Shown here: positions 45,933-54,086 of the stretch, piece by piece
How the letters are laid out: every line of letters starts with the position of its first letter
Numbering within the stretch: position 1 is the stretch's first letter
Source: CAWULT01 sp963923455
Lineage (GTDB): Bacteria; Acidobacteriota; Vicinamibacteria; Vicinamibacterales; UBA2999
Length of the DNA: 64,000 nt
Direction of reading: 5' to 3'
Assembly (NCBI GenBank): GCA_963923455.1
Contig: CAWULT010000001.1
Location: 74,868 to 138,867 of the forward strand
The notes under the pieces: model-generated
Seen by the model: only the letters and a program-made list of their open reading frames with translations
Database searches by the model: none
Told to the model about the DNA's origin: nothing
Position numbers and translations under genes: made by a program

Positions 45933-46423
45933 GTGCGCATTCTCGCGGCGATCGCGATCGCCGTCGTCGCCGTGGGTGCGACGGTGCTCGCCCACGACAT
46001 CCCGAACGACGTCACCGTGCAGGCGTTCCTGCGCCCCGACGGGCGACGTCTGCGCTTCGTCGTGCGCGTGCCACTGTCGGCGATCCGCGACGTCCAGATC
46101 CCTAGGCGGGGCCCCGGCGACCTGGACCTTGCCCGCGCCGAGTCCGCCCGGCGTCACGGCGCCACCATCTGGACCGTCGAGGAGGCGTTCCTCGCGAAGC
46201 GCAGCCTGGGCGAGGGCGCAGTGTGGGACATCGCCTCTTCGAGGGACCCGGCCCAGACCCACGTCTTCCTGGCCGACGGCCGGAACATGAAGATCGACGT
46301 GCTGAAGCGCGGCACGCTCGAGGAACTCACGAGCGTCGGCGACGGCGGCCGCCGACGTTCGTCTATCGTGGCCTGCGCCCGGTGCCCTCGGCGGCGCGGG
46401 GCGTCGTCTGGCCGCGCCGGTAA
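45933..46423 (+). pseudogene. mosaic remnant: 5' end of a HupE/UreJ-like gene fused to a deleted NHL-repeat gene
   Basis: The first part (to about 46150) encodes a signal-like segment and AHDIPNDVTVQAFLRPDGRR, then RVPLSAIRDVQIP, which resembles the N-terminus of acidobacterial HupE/UreJ-type membrane proteins. It then changes to AVWDIASSRDPAQTHVFLAD and LEELTSVGDGGR, which resembles a late blade of an exported NHL-repeat protein. After about 46352 the expected C-terminal ending (TFVYRGLRPVPSAARGVVWP) continues in a different frame, with the intervening repeat missing. Two genes were thus joined by deletion and at least one frame change. Both family names are from memory of the patterns. Confidence 0.6.
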
Positions 46424-46441
46424 CGGGTGAGGAGACCAATG

Positions 46442-48484
46442 ATGAGCAGGCAGGGGCGTTGGACGTATCTGGGTGCGGCGGCAGTCGCCGTCGCGGCGGT
46501 GGCCGGGCTCATGGCGCAGACGCCGCCGCCCGGTGCGAGGCCCCCCGGCCGGACCCCGGCGCCCGTGGCGCCCCGGGTCACGGCGCCGGCGCCGAGGATC
46601 GGGGACTGGGTCACCTACGGGGCCGACCTGGCGAGCACCCGGTACGCGCCGCTCGACCAGATCACCGCGGGTAACTTCTCGAGGCTCGAGCTGGCGTGGC
46701 GCCTCAAGACGGACAACCTCGGCCCGAAGCCGGAGTTCAACTTCCAGTCGACGCCGCTCAAGGTCGGCAATGTCGTCTACACGACGGCCGGCAGCCGCCG
46801 GGCCGTCGTCGCGCTCGACGCCGGCACCGGCGAGATGCTGTGGATGCACAGCGAGAACGAAGGCCCGCGCGCCGACGAGGCGCCCCGGCAGCTCTCCGGC
46901 CGGGGCCTGGCGTATTGGACCGACGGACGCGAGGAGCGCATCGTCTACGTCACGATCGGCTACCAGATGGTGGCGCTCGACGCGAAGACAGGGCGTCGCG
47001 TCCCGGCGTTCGGCCGGGGCGGCGTCGTCGACCTGAAGCTCGAGGACGACCAGGACATGGACCCGGTGCAGGGCGACATCGGCCTGCACGCCGCGCCGGT
47101 CATCGCCAAGGACGTCGTGATCATCGGTGCCGCCCACACCGAAGGCAGCCGTCCCGTCAGCCGTCGCAACGACAAGGGCTACGTGCGCGGCTACGACGTC
47201 CGTACGGGCAAGCGGCTGTGGATCTTCCACACGATTCCGCGCCCCGGCGAGTACGGCTACGACACCTGGCAGACGGGGTCGGAGGAATACACGGGCAACA
47301 CCGGTGTCTGGGCGCAGATGAGCGTCGACCCGGACCTGAACCTCGTCTACCTGCCCGTCGAGATGCCGACAGGCGACTACTACGGCGGGCACCGGCCCGG
47401 CGCCGGCCTGTACGGCGAGAGCCTGGTCGCCGTCGATCTGCGCACCGGCAAGCGCAAGTGGCACCAGCAGTTCATCAAGCACGGCATCTGGGACTGGGAC
47501 CTCCCGTGCGCGCCAATCCTCGCCGACGTGAACATCGACGGCCGGCTGCGCAAGGTGGCCGCGCAGCCCACGAAGCAGGGGTGGCTCTATGTGTTCGACC
47601 GGGCCACGGGCGAGCCGATCTGGCCGTTCGAGGAGCGCGCGGTCGAGCAGTCGACCGTCCCGATGGAGCGGTCGCACCCGACGCAGACGTTCGTCGTCAA
47701 GCCGCCCCCGTTCGAGCGCCAGGGCGTGGCAATCGACGACCTGATCGACTTCACGCCGGAGCTGCGGGCGGAAGCGGTACGGCTCGCGTCACGCTTCAAG
47801 CTCGGGCCGATCTTCACGCCGCCGGTGGTCAGCCGATGGGAGGGGCCGCTCGGGACGCTGATGCTGCCCAACGCGACCGGCGGCGCGAACTGGCAGGGCG
47901 GCTCCTACGACCCGGAGACGGGCGTCTTCTACATCTTCACGAACACGCAGGTCTCTGCGCTCGGCCTGGTGCCGGGTGGCGAGCGGTCCGACATGGCGTA
48001 CGTCTCCGGGCAGGCGCCGAATCCCGAGAACCCGAAGGCGCCGCCAGTGGGGCTCACCGTCCAAGGGCTGCCGATCATCAAGCCGCCATACGGCCGGATC
48101 ACGGCCATCGACCTGAAGAAGGGCGAGCTGCTGTGGCAGACGGCCCACGGTGAGACGCCCGACAACATCCGCAACCATCCCGCGCTCAAGGGCGTGACGA
48201 TTCCGCGGACGGGCCGGCAGGGCCGGATCGGGACGCTGGTGACGAAGACGCTGCTGGTGGCCGGCGAGGGCGGCACCTTCACCCTGCCGGACGGCCGTCG
48301 TGGGGCCATGCTGCGGGCGTACGAGAAGGGCACCGGCAGGGAAGTCGGGTCCGTCTACATGCCTGCGCCGCAGACGGGCTCGCCGATGACGTACATGCAT
48401 GACGGACGGCAGTACATCGTCGTCGCCGTCAGCGCCCCGAACTACCCCGGCGAGCTTCTGGCGTTCCGGCTTCCAGCTGAGTGA
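46442..48484 (+). CDS. PQQ-dependent (quinoprotein) dehydrogenase
   Basis: The 680-residue periplasmic protein has a signal peptide (about 5-30) and an eight-bladed beta-propeller with repeated Trp-docking motifs such as LVAVDLRTGKRKWHQQ, WDWDLPCAPILADV and LLWQTAHGETPDN. It resembles membrane glucose dehydrogenase-like quinoproteins without the membrane anchor or heme domain. The alcohol or sugar substrate is unknown. ATG at 46439 and 46442 are both possible; the second has better spacing from GGAG. Confidence 0.87.
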   Translation: MSRQGRWTYLGAAAVAVAAVAGLMAQTPPPGARPPGRTPAPVAPRVTAPAPRIGDWVTYGADLASTRYAPLDQITAGNFSRLELAWRLKTDNLGPKPEFNFQSTPLKVGNVVYTTAGSRRAVVALDAGTGEMLWMHSENEGPRADEAPRQLSGRGLAYWTDGREERIVYVTIGYQMVALDAKTGRRVPAFGRGGVVDLKLEDDQDMDPVQGDIGLHAAPVIAKDVVIIGAAHTEGSRPVSRRNDKGYVRGYDVRTGKRLWIFHTIPRPGEYGYDTWQTGSEEYTGNTGVWAQMSVDPDLNLVYLPVEMPTGDYYGGHRPGAGLYGESLVAVDLRTGKRKWHQQFIKHGIWDWDLPCAPILADVNIDGRLRKVAAQPTKQGWLYVFDRATGEPIWPFEERAVEQSTVPMERSHPTQTFVVKPPPFERQGVAIDDLIDFTPELRAEAVRLASRFKLGPIFTPPVVSRWEGPLGTLMLPNATGGANWQGGSYDPETGVFYIFTNTQVSALGLVPGGERSDMAYVSGQAPNPENPKAPPVGLTVQGLPIIKPPYGRITAIDLKKGELLWQTAHGETPDNIRNHPALKGVTIPRTGRQGRIGTLVTKTLLVAGEGGTFTLPDGRRGAMLRAYEKGTGREVGSVYMPAPQTGSPMTYMHDGRQYIVVAVSAPNYPGELLAFRLPAE

Positions 48485-48497
48485 TCATGCCGGGGAG

Positions 48498-48520
48498 GGG
48501 CCCCGCGCGCGGCGGGGCCC
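48498..48520 (+). terminator. 9-bp perfect hairpin between PQQ dehydrogenase and DUF885 genes
   Basis: GGGCCCCGC, loop GCGCG, GCGGGGCCC. There is no T-tract. It could attenuate read-through or protect the upstream mRNA 3' end. Confidence 0.4.
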
Positions 48521-48539
48521 AGGCGAACGGTGGGGGCAG

Positions 48540-50321
48540 ATGAGGGGATACGTGATGAGGCTGGTGCTCGTGCTGCTGCTGGCTCCGGTGGTGCTGGGGG
48601 CCCAGGTTGGTCCGCAGCGCTTCTCCGGCCCGTCGTCGCAGGCGCTGTACCAGCTCTTCAATGACTATTGGGAGTGGCGGCTGGCCGAGGAGCCCGAACT
48701 GGCCACGCAGGTGGGCCGGGCGGAGCACAACGGCCGATGGACCGACTGGTCGAGGGCGGCGCGGGAGCGCCGGCGGGCGGCCCGCGAGGAATATCTGCAG
48801 CGCACCATGTTCCTGTCGCCGGGAACGCTGACCCCGGCAGATCAACTGAGCGCGCTGATGCTCGAGTACGAGCTGCACCGCCGGCTCGAGGCCCAGCCGG
48901 CGCTCGACCTCGTCCAGCGGGTGTCGCAGGCCGATGGCCTGCAGAATCAGGTCTTTTCGGTCATCGACCAGATGCCGGCGGGCAGCGTCAGGGACTACGA
49001 GAACATCATCGCGCGCCTCGAGGCGCTGCCGGTCTATGTCGAGCAGCACATCGCGCTGATGCAGGAGCAGCTGGCCGCGGCCCAGGCGCAGCCGGCGGTC
49101 GTGGTCGACCTGATGCTCGAACAGGTGCGCGCCCAGAGCCAGCCGGTGGCCTCGGCGTCGCCGCTGCTGGCGGCGTTCCGCCGGTTCCCGCCGGCGCTGC
49201 CGGCCGCAGAGCAGACGCGGCTGCGCCGGCGTGCCTATCAGGCCTACGACCGCCAGTTCGTACCCAGCTGGAGGCGCCTCGAGGCGTTCCTGCGCGACAC
49301 CTACCGGCCGAAGGCGCGCCCGGCCATCGGGGTGCAGTCGCTGCCCGACGGCGCCAGCTCCTACGACGCGCTGCGCCGCTACTACACGACCACGCGCCAG
49401 GGCGCGGACGAGGTGCACGAGCTCGGCTTGCGGGAGGTGGCGCGGATCGAGGGGGAGATGGCGAAGGCCGCCCGCGAGGCGGGCTTCCCGGGTACGCCGG
49501 CCGAGTACGAACGACAGCTCGCCTCGCAGCCGGGGATGCGGTTCTCGAGCCAGGCCGAGATGCTGACGTACGCGCGCGACGTGCTGGCTCGCGTGCAGCC
49601 CGTGCTGAGCCAGCTCTTCGTGCGGGTGCCGCGGACGGCCATCGGCGTCCGGCCGATCCCGGCGGACCGGGACGCGGCGACCGCGTCGAACTACACGGCC
49701 GGCACGGCCGACGGCAGCAGGCAGGCCTGGTTCAACATGAACACCTACCAGCCCGCGGAGCAGGTGAAGTACCGCACCGAGGCACTCGTGCTGCACGAGA
49801 GCGTCCCGGGGCATCACCTGCAGGTCGGGCTGGCCCGGGAGATGGCTGGCGTGCCCGACTTCCGTCGGGTGTTCACCGCGCCCGCGTTCACGGAGGGCTG
49901 GGCGCTCTACGCCGAGTCGCTCGGACCGGCGCTTGGAGTCGTCTACCGCGACCCCGCCACGCGGTTCGGCCAGCTCGCCAGCGAACAGTTCAGGGCCGTG
50001 CGGCTGGTCGTCGACACCGGCATTCACGCCAAGGGGTGGTCTCGCGAGCAGGCCCGCGAGTATTTCGGACGGCACGTACCCAGCCAGTCGATCGCGGAGG
50101 TGGACCGCTACATCGCCCGGCCCGGCCAGGCATTGGCCTACAAGCTGGGAGAACTGCGGATCATGGCACTCCGCGCCAGGGCCGAGCGGGCGCTCGGGTC
50201 ACGGTTCGACATCCGGCAGTTCCACGACGTCGTGCTGCGCAACGGCACCCTGCCGCTCGAGATGCTCGAGGAGCAGGTCGACGCCTGGTTGACCGAGTCG
50301 GCGGCCGCGCGCACGAACTGA
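48540..50321 (+). CDS. DUF885 family zinc-peptidase-like exported protein
   Basis: The 593-residue protein has a signal peptide (about 5-21) and the DUF885 pattern, with metal-site motif LVLHESVPGHHLQ and TEGWALYAESLG downstream, which resemble the HExxH and Glu ligands of thermolysin-like gluzincins. The N-terminal helical half includes YWEWRLAEEPELATQVG. Substrates are unknown. ATG at 48555 is an alternative start that shortens the leader by five residues. Confidence 0.82.
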   Translation: MRGYVMRLVLVLLLAPVVLGAQVGPQRFSGPSSQALYQLFNDYWEWRLAEEPELATQVGRAEHNGRWTDWSRAARERRRAAREEYLQRTMFLSPGTLTPADQLSALMLEYELHRRLEAQPALDLVQRVSQADGLQNQVFSVIDQMPAGSVRDYENIIARLEALPVYVEQHIALMQEQLAAAQAQPAVVVDLMLEQVRAQSQPVASASPLLAAFRRFPPALPAAEQTRLRRRAYQAYDRQFVPSWRRLEAFLRDTYRPKARPAIGVQSLPDGASSYDALRRYYTTTRQGADEVHELGLREVARIEGEMAKAAREAGFPGTPAEYERQLASQPGMRFSSQAEMLTYARDVLARVQPVLSQLFVRVPRTAIGVRPIPADRDAATASNYTAGTADGSRQAWFNMNTYQPAEQVKYRTEALVLHESVPGHHLQVGLAREMAGVPDFRRVFTAPAFTEGWALYAESLGPALGVVYRDPATRFGQLASEQFRAVRLVVDTGIHAKGWSREQAREYFGRHVPSQSIAEVDRYIARPGQALAYKLGELRIMALRARAERALGSRFDIRQFHDVVLRNGTLPLEMLEEQVDAWLTESAAARTN

Positions 50322-50448
50322 GGCGCTGGGTCCTGGTGCCCCCAGGGTTGGCGATACCGAAATACGGGATTTGAATGTATCCTCGGGCGGTTTGTGGCCG
50401 CGCGGCATGCGTCGCGGCGTCCGCCCGGGTGCCGCCAGGGTACCAGGG

Positions 50449-50483
50449 GCGCCTGACGAAGAATTCAGGAACTCTTCAGGCGC
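50449..50483 (+). other. long-loop inverted repeat in the 232-base spacer before the DUF6152 gene
   Basis: GCGCCTGA (50449-50456) and TCAGGCGC (50476-50483) are perfect arms around a 19-base loop containing GAATTC. The spacer 50322-50553 holds no other gene; TTTGAATGTATCCT near 50369-50382 is its only AT-rich patch. Confidence 0.35.
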
Positions 50484-50553
50484 GATTTCCGGGGGCCTGG
50501 GCTACTATCGTGCCAAGAACGTTCGGTTCTGTGTTGGGGGGAGGAACCTGACT

Positions 50554-50952
50554 ATGAAGCGTTATCTGGTGTTTCTGCTCGTTGCGACGGCGGCTCTCGT
50601 CGGCGCCCGTGCCTACGCGCATCACTCCTTCGCCGCGACGTATCTGGAAGACCAGAACGTCACCATCGAAGGTGAACTGGTGCAGTTCCTGTTTCGGAAC
50701 CCGCACTCCTTCGTGCACGTGATGGTGAAGGAGAAGGATGGTTCGATGGTCCGCTATGCCGTGGAGTGGGGCGGCGCCGGTCAGCTCGGCGGTCAGGGTG
50801 TCACCAGAGAGACCCTGAAGCCCGGCGACCACGTGGTCATCAGTGGCAGCCCCGGCCGTAACCCGGCTGACCACCGCGTCCGCATGGTGACCCTGCACCG
50901 TCCGAAGGATGGCTTCGGCTGGGGCAAGCGGCCCGGCGAGACCGTCGACTAA
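50554..50952 (+). CDS. DUF6152 family exported protein
   Basis: The 132-residue protein has a signal peptide (about 1-22, ending AYA) directly followed by HHSFAATYLEDQNVTIEGEL and RNPHSFVHVMV, the DUF6152 hallmark, and a compact beta domain ending PADHRVRMVTLHRPKDGFG. The fold looks OB-like and the role is unknown; such genes are numerous in soil Acidobacteriota. A very strong GGGGGGAGGAA Shine-Dalgarno precedes the ATG, which suggests high expression. Confidence 0.8.
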   Translation: MKRYLVFLLVATAALVGARAYAHHSFAATYLEDQNVTIEGELVQFLFRNPHSFVHVMVKEKDGSMVRYAVEWGGAGQLGGQGVTRETLKPGDHVVISGSPGRNPADHRVRMVTLHRPKDGFGWGKRPGETVD

Positions 50953-50977
50953 CAGTCCGACGGCAGGATTCGACGCT

Positions 50978-51014
50978 CGAGGGGCGGTTGCGCGGCATGC
51001 GCAACCGCCCCTCG
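50978..51014. terminator. bidirectional terminator with perfect 16-bp stem
   Basis: CGAGGGGCGGTTGCGC, loop GGCAT, then its exact complement, followed by TCGTTT. It separates the DUF6152 gene from the convergent sterol-desaturase gene and is the most convincing intrinsic terminator in the window. Confidence 0.75.
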
Positions 51015-51075
51015 TCGTTTCCGGAGCCATCGGCGGCGCCGACGGCAGTCACCAGGACGTGGGCCTTTCGTCCCG

Positions 51076-51828
51076 TCAGTCGGGCGTCTGGGGCTGTCGC
51101 CGGGCTCCGAGCCCCAGGGGCATCGACGGCAGGGCGGCTGCGGGACGCTCGCGATAGGTGCCGAACAGGCGATCCCAGCAGGCCAGGCAGAAGCCGAAGT
51201 TGCTGTCCTGCTCTTCACGCCGCGTGGAGTGGTGGACGCGGTGCATGTCGGGCGTGACGACCCACGCCCGCAGCCACCTGTCCGCCGGAACCCGGACGTT
51301 GGCGTGGGAGAACAGCGACCCGAGCGTCAGCAGCAGCTCGAACGTCAGGGCCGCGCCGGGGGAGGCGCCGAGCAGCAGCAACGCGCCGGCCCGATAGGCA
51401 GTCGAGCCGGCGATCTCCGCGGGGTTGAATCGGAGGGCCGTCGAGACGTCGATTTCGTCGTCCGCGTGGTGGAGGCGGTGCAGCGGCCACAGCCAGCGCG
51501 CGCGGTGCAGCGCCCAGTGCTGGACCCACACGGCCAGGTCGAGCAGGACGACGGCCACGCTCCAGGCCAGCCAGGCTGGCAGGGCCAGGTGCGGCAGCAC
51601 ACCCCAGGCGTGCGCGGTACCCCAAGCAGCGGCCGACACCCCGGCGGCAGGGGCGATCAGCCTGACCAGTCCGGCGTTGAGGGCGCCCAGCCCGAGGTTG
51701 GCCGGCCAACGGCGCAACCGCTGGGGATGTGCGCGCCGCGGCCACCCGACCTCCCACAGTGCCAGGCCCGCAAAGGCCGCTGCCGCGAGGAGCACGCGAG
51801 ACGTGTGGCTGAAGATGGCGTCGGGCAT
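51076..51828 (-). CDS. sterol desaturase / fatty acid hydroxylase family membrane enzyme
   Basis: The 250-residue membrane protein has four or so helices and the histidine clusters of the di-iron hydroxylase family: HWALH, HRLHHAD and HRVHHSTRREEQDSNFG. These bind two irons for C-H hydroxylation or desaturation of a lipid. The substrate (sterol, hopanoid or acyl chain) is not evident. The frame is open upstream, but ATG at 51828 begins just before the first helix. Confidence 0.85.
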   Translation of the reverse strand: MPDAIFSHTSRVLLAAAAFAGLALWEVGWPRRAHPQRLRRWPANLGLGALNAGLVRLIAPAAGVSAAAWGTAHAWGVLPHLALPAWLAWSVAVVLLDLAVWVQHWALHRARWLWPLHRLHHADDEIDVSTALRFNPAEIAGSTAYRAGALLLLGASPGAALTFELLLTLGSLFSHANVRVPADRWLRAWVVTPDMHRVHHSTRREEQDSNFGFCLACWDRLFGTYRERPAAALPSMPLGLGARRQPQTPD

Positions 51829-51894
51829 GCCGTTCGACGGAGTTGCGGGACTCTGCGAGGCCGGCGGACGCGGTCTCGAGCAGCCCCCCGGGTT

Positions 51895-51900
51895 TATACT
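51895..51900 (+). promoter_or_regulatory. -10 box TATACT for the cytochrome c gene
   Basis: TATACT lies 48 bases before the ATG at 51949, so this unit has a leader. The -35 is unclear. Confidence 0.45.
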
Positions 51901-51948
51901 ATGCCGCCGCGGCGCCCCTGGGCGGCGTGGACAGGAGATGAGCCCCCG

Positions 51949-52707
51949 ATGTCCGTGTCGCAACGTCTCGTCGTCGTGGCCACCGTCGTCTGGACGTGCG
52001 TGTTCGCGTGGGCAGCCGCGCCGGTGGCGCGCGCGCAAGGCGGTTCCCCGCGGATCTGGCAGGGCGTCTACTCGGAGGCGCAGGCCGCGCGCGGCAAGGA
52101 CGGCTACACCGCCGTGTGCCTGCGGTGCCACGCTCCAGACCTGGCCGGTGTGACGGCGCCGGCGCTCAAGGGCGACCGCTTCATGCAGTCGTTCGGTGGC
52201 GAGCCGCTCGACCGGCTCTTCCTGAAGGTGCGGGACACCATGCCGCCGAGCTTTGGCACCGTCATCGACGAACAGGCGAAGCTCGACATCGTCAGCTACA
52301 TCCTGCAGCAGAACGGCTTTCCGGCCGGGCCCGAGCCGCTGAAGGTCGCGAGCTCCGATCTGGCGACCGCACAGATCCTGCGGCAGGGTGAGCAGGCGGT
52401 CGTGCAGAACTTCTCGCTCGTACAGGCCGTGGGCTGCCTGAGTCGCGGAGCCAATGGGGCGTGGATGCTGCGGAATGCGGCCGACCCGGTGGTGACGAAG
52501 GAGGAGGTGGCTGCAGCGGGCGCACTGTCGGCGGCCGGCACCCAGCGCCTCGGCGGGCGCAGCTACCGGCTGCTCAGCGCGCAGCCATTCAATCCGCAGC
52601 AGTGGGAAGGCCGGAAGGTGGAGGCACGCGGGCTGGTCTACAACGACCCGGCGGATCCGCGCCTGACGCTGACGTCGCTCGCCGGCGTGGCCGGCGCCTG
52701 CAGCTGA
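51949..52707 (+). CDS. exported monoheme cytochrome c protein
   Basis: The 252-residue protein has a signal peptide (about 5-29) and a cytochrome c domain (about 38-122) with heme site CLRCH, the distal region DTMPPSFGTVIDEQAKLDIV (Met axial ligand) and YILQQNGFPAG. The second half (about 130-252) is a beta domain with GRSYRLLSAQPFNP and EGRKVEARGLVYNDP, of unknown type. It may accept electrons from the periplasmic PQQ dehydrogenase 3.5 kb upstream, but that is inference. AGGAG is 11 bases before the ATG. Confidence 0.82.
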   Translation: MSVSQRLVVVATVVWTCVFAWAAAPVARAQGGSPRIWQGVYSEAQAARGKDGYTAVCLRCHAPDLAGVTAPALKGDRFMQSFGGEPLDRLFLKVRDTMPPSFGTVIDEQAKLDIVSYILQQNGFPAGPEPLKVASSDLATAQILRQGEQAVVQNFSLVQAVGCLSRGANGAWMLRNAADPVVTKEEVAAAGALSAAGTQRLGGRSYRLLSAQPFNPQQWEGRKVEARGLVYNDPADPRLTLTSLAGVAGACS

Positions 52708-52789
52708 CGCAGGCTCGACCTCCCGCGGGGGACACGCCGGCCCGTGCGGCTCGTGCGGGGGCGCCGGATCACGGTCGGCCCCGCCCCGG

Positions 52790-53023
52790 TCAGTTCATCG
52801 AGCAGGCGCCCGGGCCGCGCGGATCCCCACACGCGCCGCAGGCGCCGCCCGTCGGAATCTCGGAGACGAACGACCCGCCCGCCGTCGTGCGGGCGGCGAA
52901 GGTCGACTGCCGGCGTTCGAGCGACGTGCCGTGGCACGACGGGCATGCGGGCGTCGTCTGTTCGCGGACCAGCGCCTCGAACTGGTGCGCGCACTCCTGA
53001 CAGGCGTATTCGAACAACGGCAT
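52790..53023 (-). CDS. FmdB-type zinc ribbon protein
   Basis: The 77-residue protein begins MPLFEYACQECAHQFEAL and continues CPSCHGTSLERRQSTFAA, the FmdB putative regulatory zinc ribbon with two CxxC knuckles. A Gly/Cys-rich tail (GACGACGDP) follows. Members are linked to amidase/formamidase regulation or metal handling without firm function. TACAAT about 28 bases upstream and GAGGAG form a conventional leader. Confidence 0.85.
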   Translation of the reverse strand: MPLFEYACQECAHQFEALVREQTTPACPSCHGTSLERRQSTFAARTTAGGSFVSEIPTGGACGACGDPRGPGACSMN

Positions 53024-53068
53024 GACTCGGCTCTCCTCGCAGGAAATTGTACCAAACGGGGAGGGGGC

Positions 53069-54022
53069 TCAGGGGCGAGCCTGCGAGGCGGCGACCACGG
53101 CCAGCGGATCCACGCGCGCGCCGAGGAGGCGCACGGCCCAGTGCAGGTGCGGACCCGTGACCCGTCCGGTGGCGCCCAACTGCCCGAGCATCTGGCCGAG
53201 GGCCACCGTGTCGCCCGGACGCACGTCGATGCGTGACAGGTGCGCGAACAGCGAATAGAGACCGGCACCGTGATCGACGACCACGGTGTTGCCAGTGAAG
53301 TACAGCTCCTCCGCCAGGACGACGGTGCCGGCGTTGGGCGCCGTGATGGGCGTGCCCTCCAGGCCGGGGAAGTCCGCGCCGGCGTGGGGGTTCCGGGCTT
53401 GGCCGTTGAACACGCTCCGCAGCCCGAAGCTGCTCGTGGGGCGGCCCGGCGCCGGCAGCGCGAAGGCACCACGCCAGTGCCGGGGCGACGTGGACGAGAA
53501 GATGGCCGTCAGCCGTGCGGCCTCGCCGGTGATGCGGGCCAGTTCCGATGCGGGCGGTTCGACGAAGCGGGGGGCGACCCTGAGCCGCCGGGTTGGATAC
53601 CGTGTCGCCAGCACGCGGATCGGGCGCGAGACCGTCTCCTCCAGGCCCGCGGCGGTGACGGTCGTGACCGCGACCGGGTACGTGCCGGGGCGGACATCGA
53701 GGTCGACGCCGAGCAGCGCCTCCCAGGTCCCGGGTTCGTCCGCCGGCGAGAGGGCCACGCTGGTGCCGAGGAACGCGGCCGTCGCCCGGACGAGCGCCTG
53801 GGGTGCCTGCAGGCGCGCCGTGACGACCCCGCCGAGCCGCACGCCGGCGGCACGCGGCAGGAGGTCCAGGCTGGGCGACGACGCGGAGGACGCGGACCGT
53901 GACGGCGGTGGCGGGGAGGCCGGCGGTGGGGCCGGCACGTCGCGCCCGGGCCGCCCGTCCTGCGCGGCTGGCCCGGACGCAGCGGCGAGCGCGACACACA
54001 GCAGCACGAGCCGGATGGCCAT
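53069..54022 (-). CDS. M23 family metallopeptidase (active-type LytM)
   Basis: The 317-residue exported protein has a signal peptide (about 1-20), a Pro/Ser linker, an Ig-like beta domain (about 55-145) and a C-terminal LytM domain with NPHAGADFPG and GPHLHWAV. These hold the H, D and HxH zinc ligands, so unlike the envC-like protein it should cleave peptidoglycan cross-links. ATG at 54022 (MAIRLVLLC) starts the signal peptide; the upstream ATG at 54070 overlaps the typA promoter. TACACT lies 10 bases before the ATG. Confidence 0.87.
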   Translation of the reverse strand: MAIRLVLLCVALAAASGPAAQDGRPGRDVPAPPPASPPPPSRSASSASSPSLDLLPRAAGVRLGGVVTARLQAPQALVRATAAFLGTSVALSPADEPGTWEALLGVDLDVRPGTYPVAVTTVTAAGLEETVSRPIRVLATRYPTRRLRVAPRFVEPPASELARITGEAARLTAIFSSTSPRHWRGAFALPAPGRPTSSFGLRSVFNGQARNPHAGADFPGLEGTPITAPNAGTVVLAEELYFTGNTVVVDHGAGLYSLFAHLSRIDVRPGDTVALGQMLGQLGATGRVTGPHLHWAVRLLGARVDPLAVVAASQARP

Positions 54023-54074
54023 TGCGATCGTCAGTGTAGCGGCGGGCCGCCGCCGGCGCCAGCGGGACACCAGC

Positions 54075-54080
54075 TATACT
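54075..54080 (+). promoter_or_regulatory. -10 box TATACT, 6 bases before the typA ATG
   Basis: Expected +1 coincides with the ATG at 54087. No -35-like element is found at the normal distance. Confidence 0.55.
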
Positions 54081-54086
54081 GGGAAG

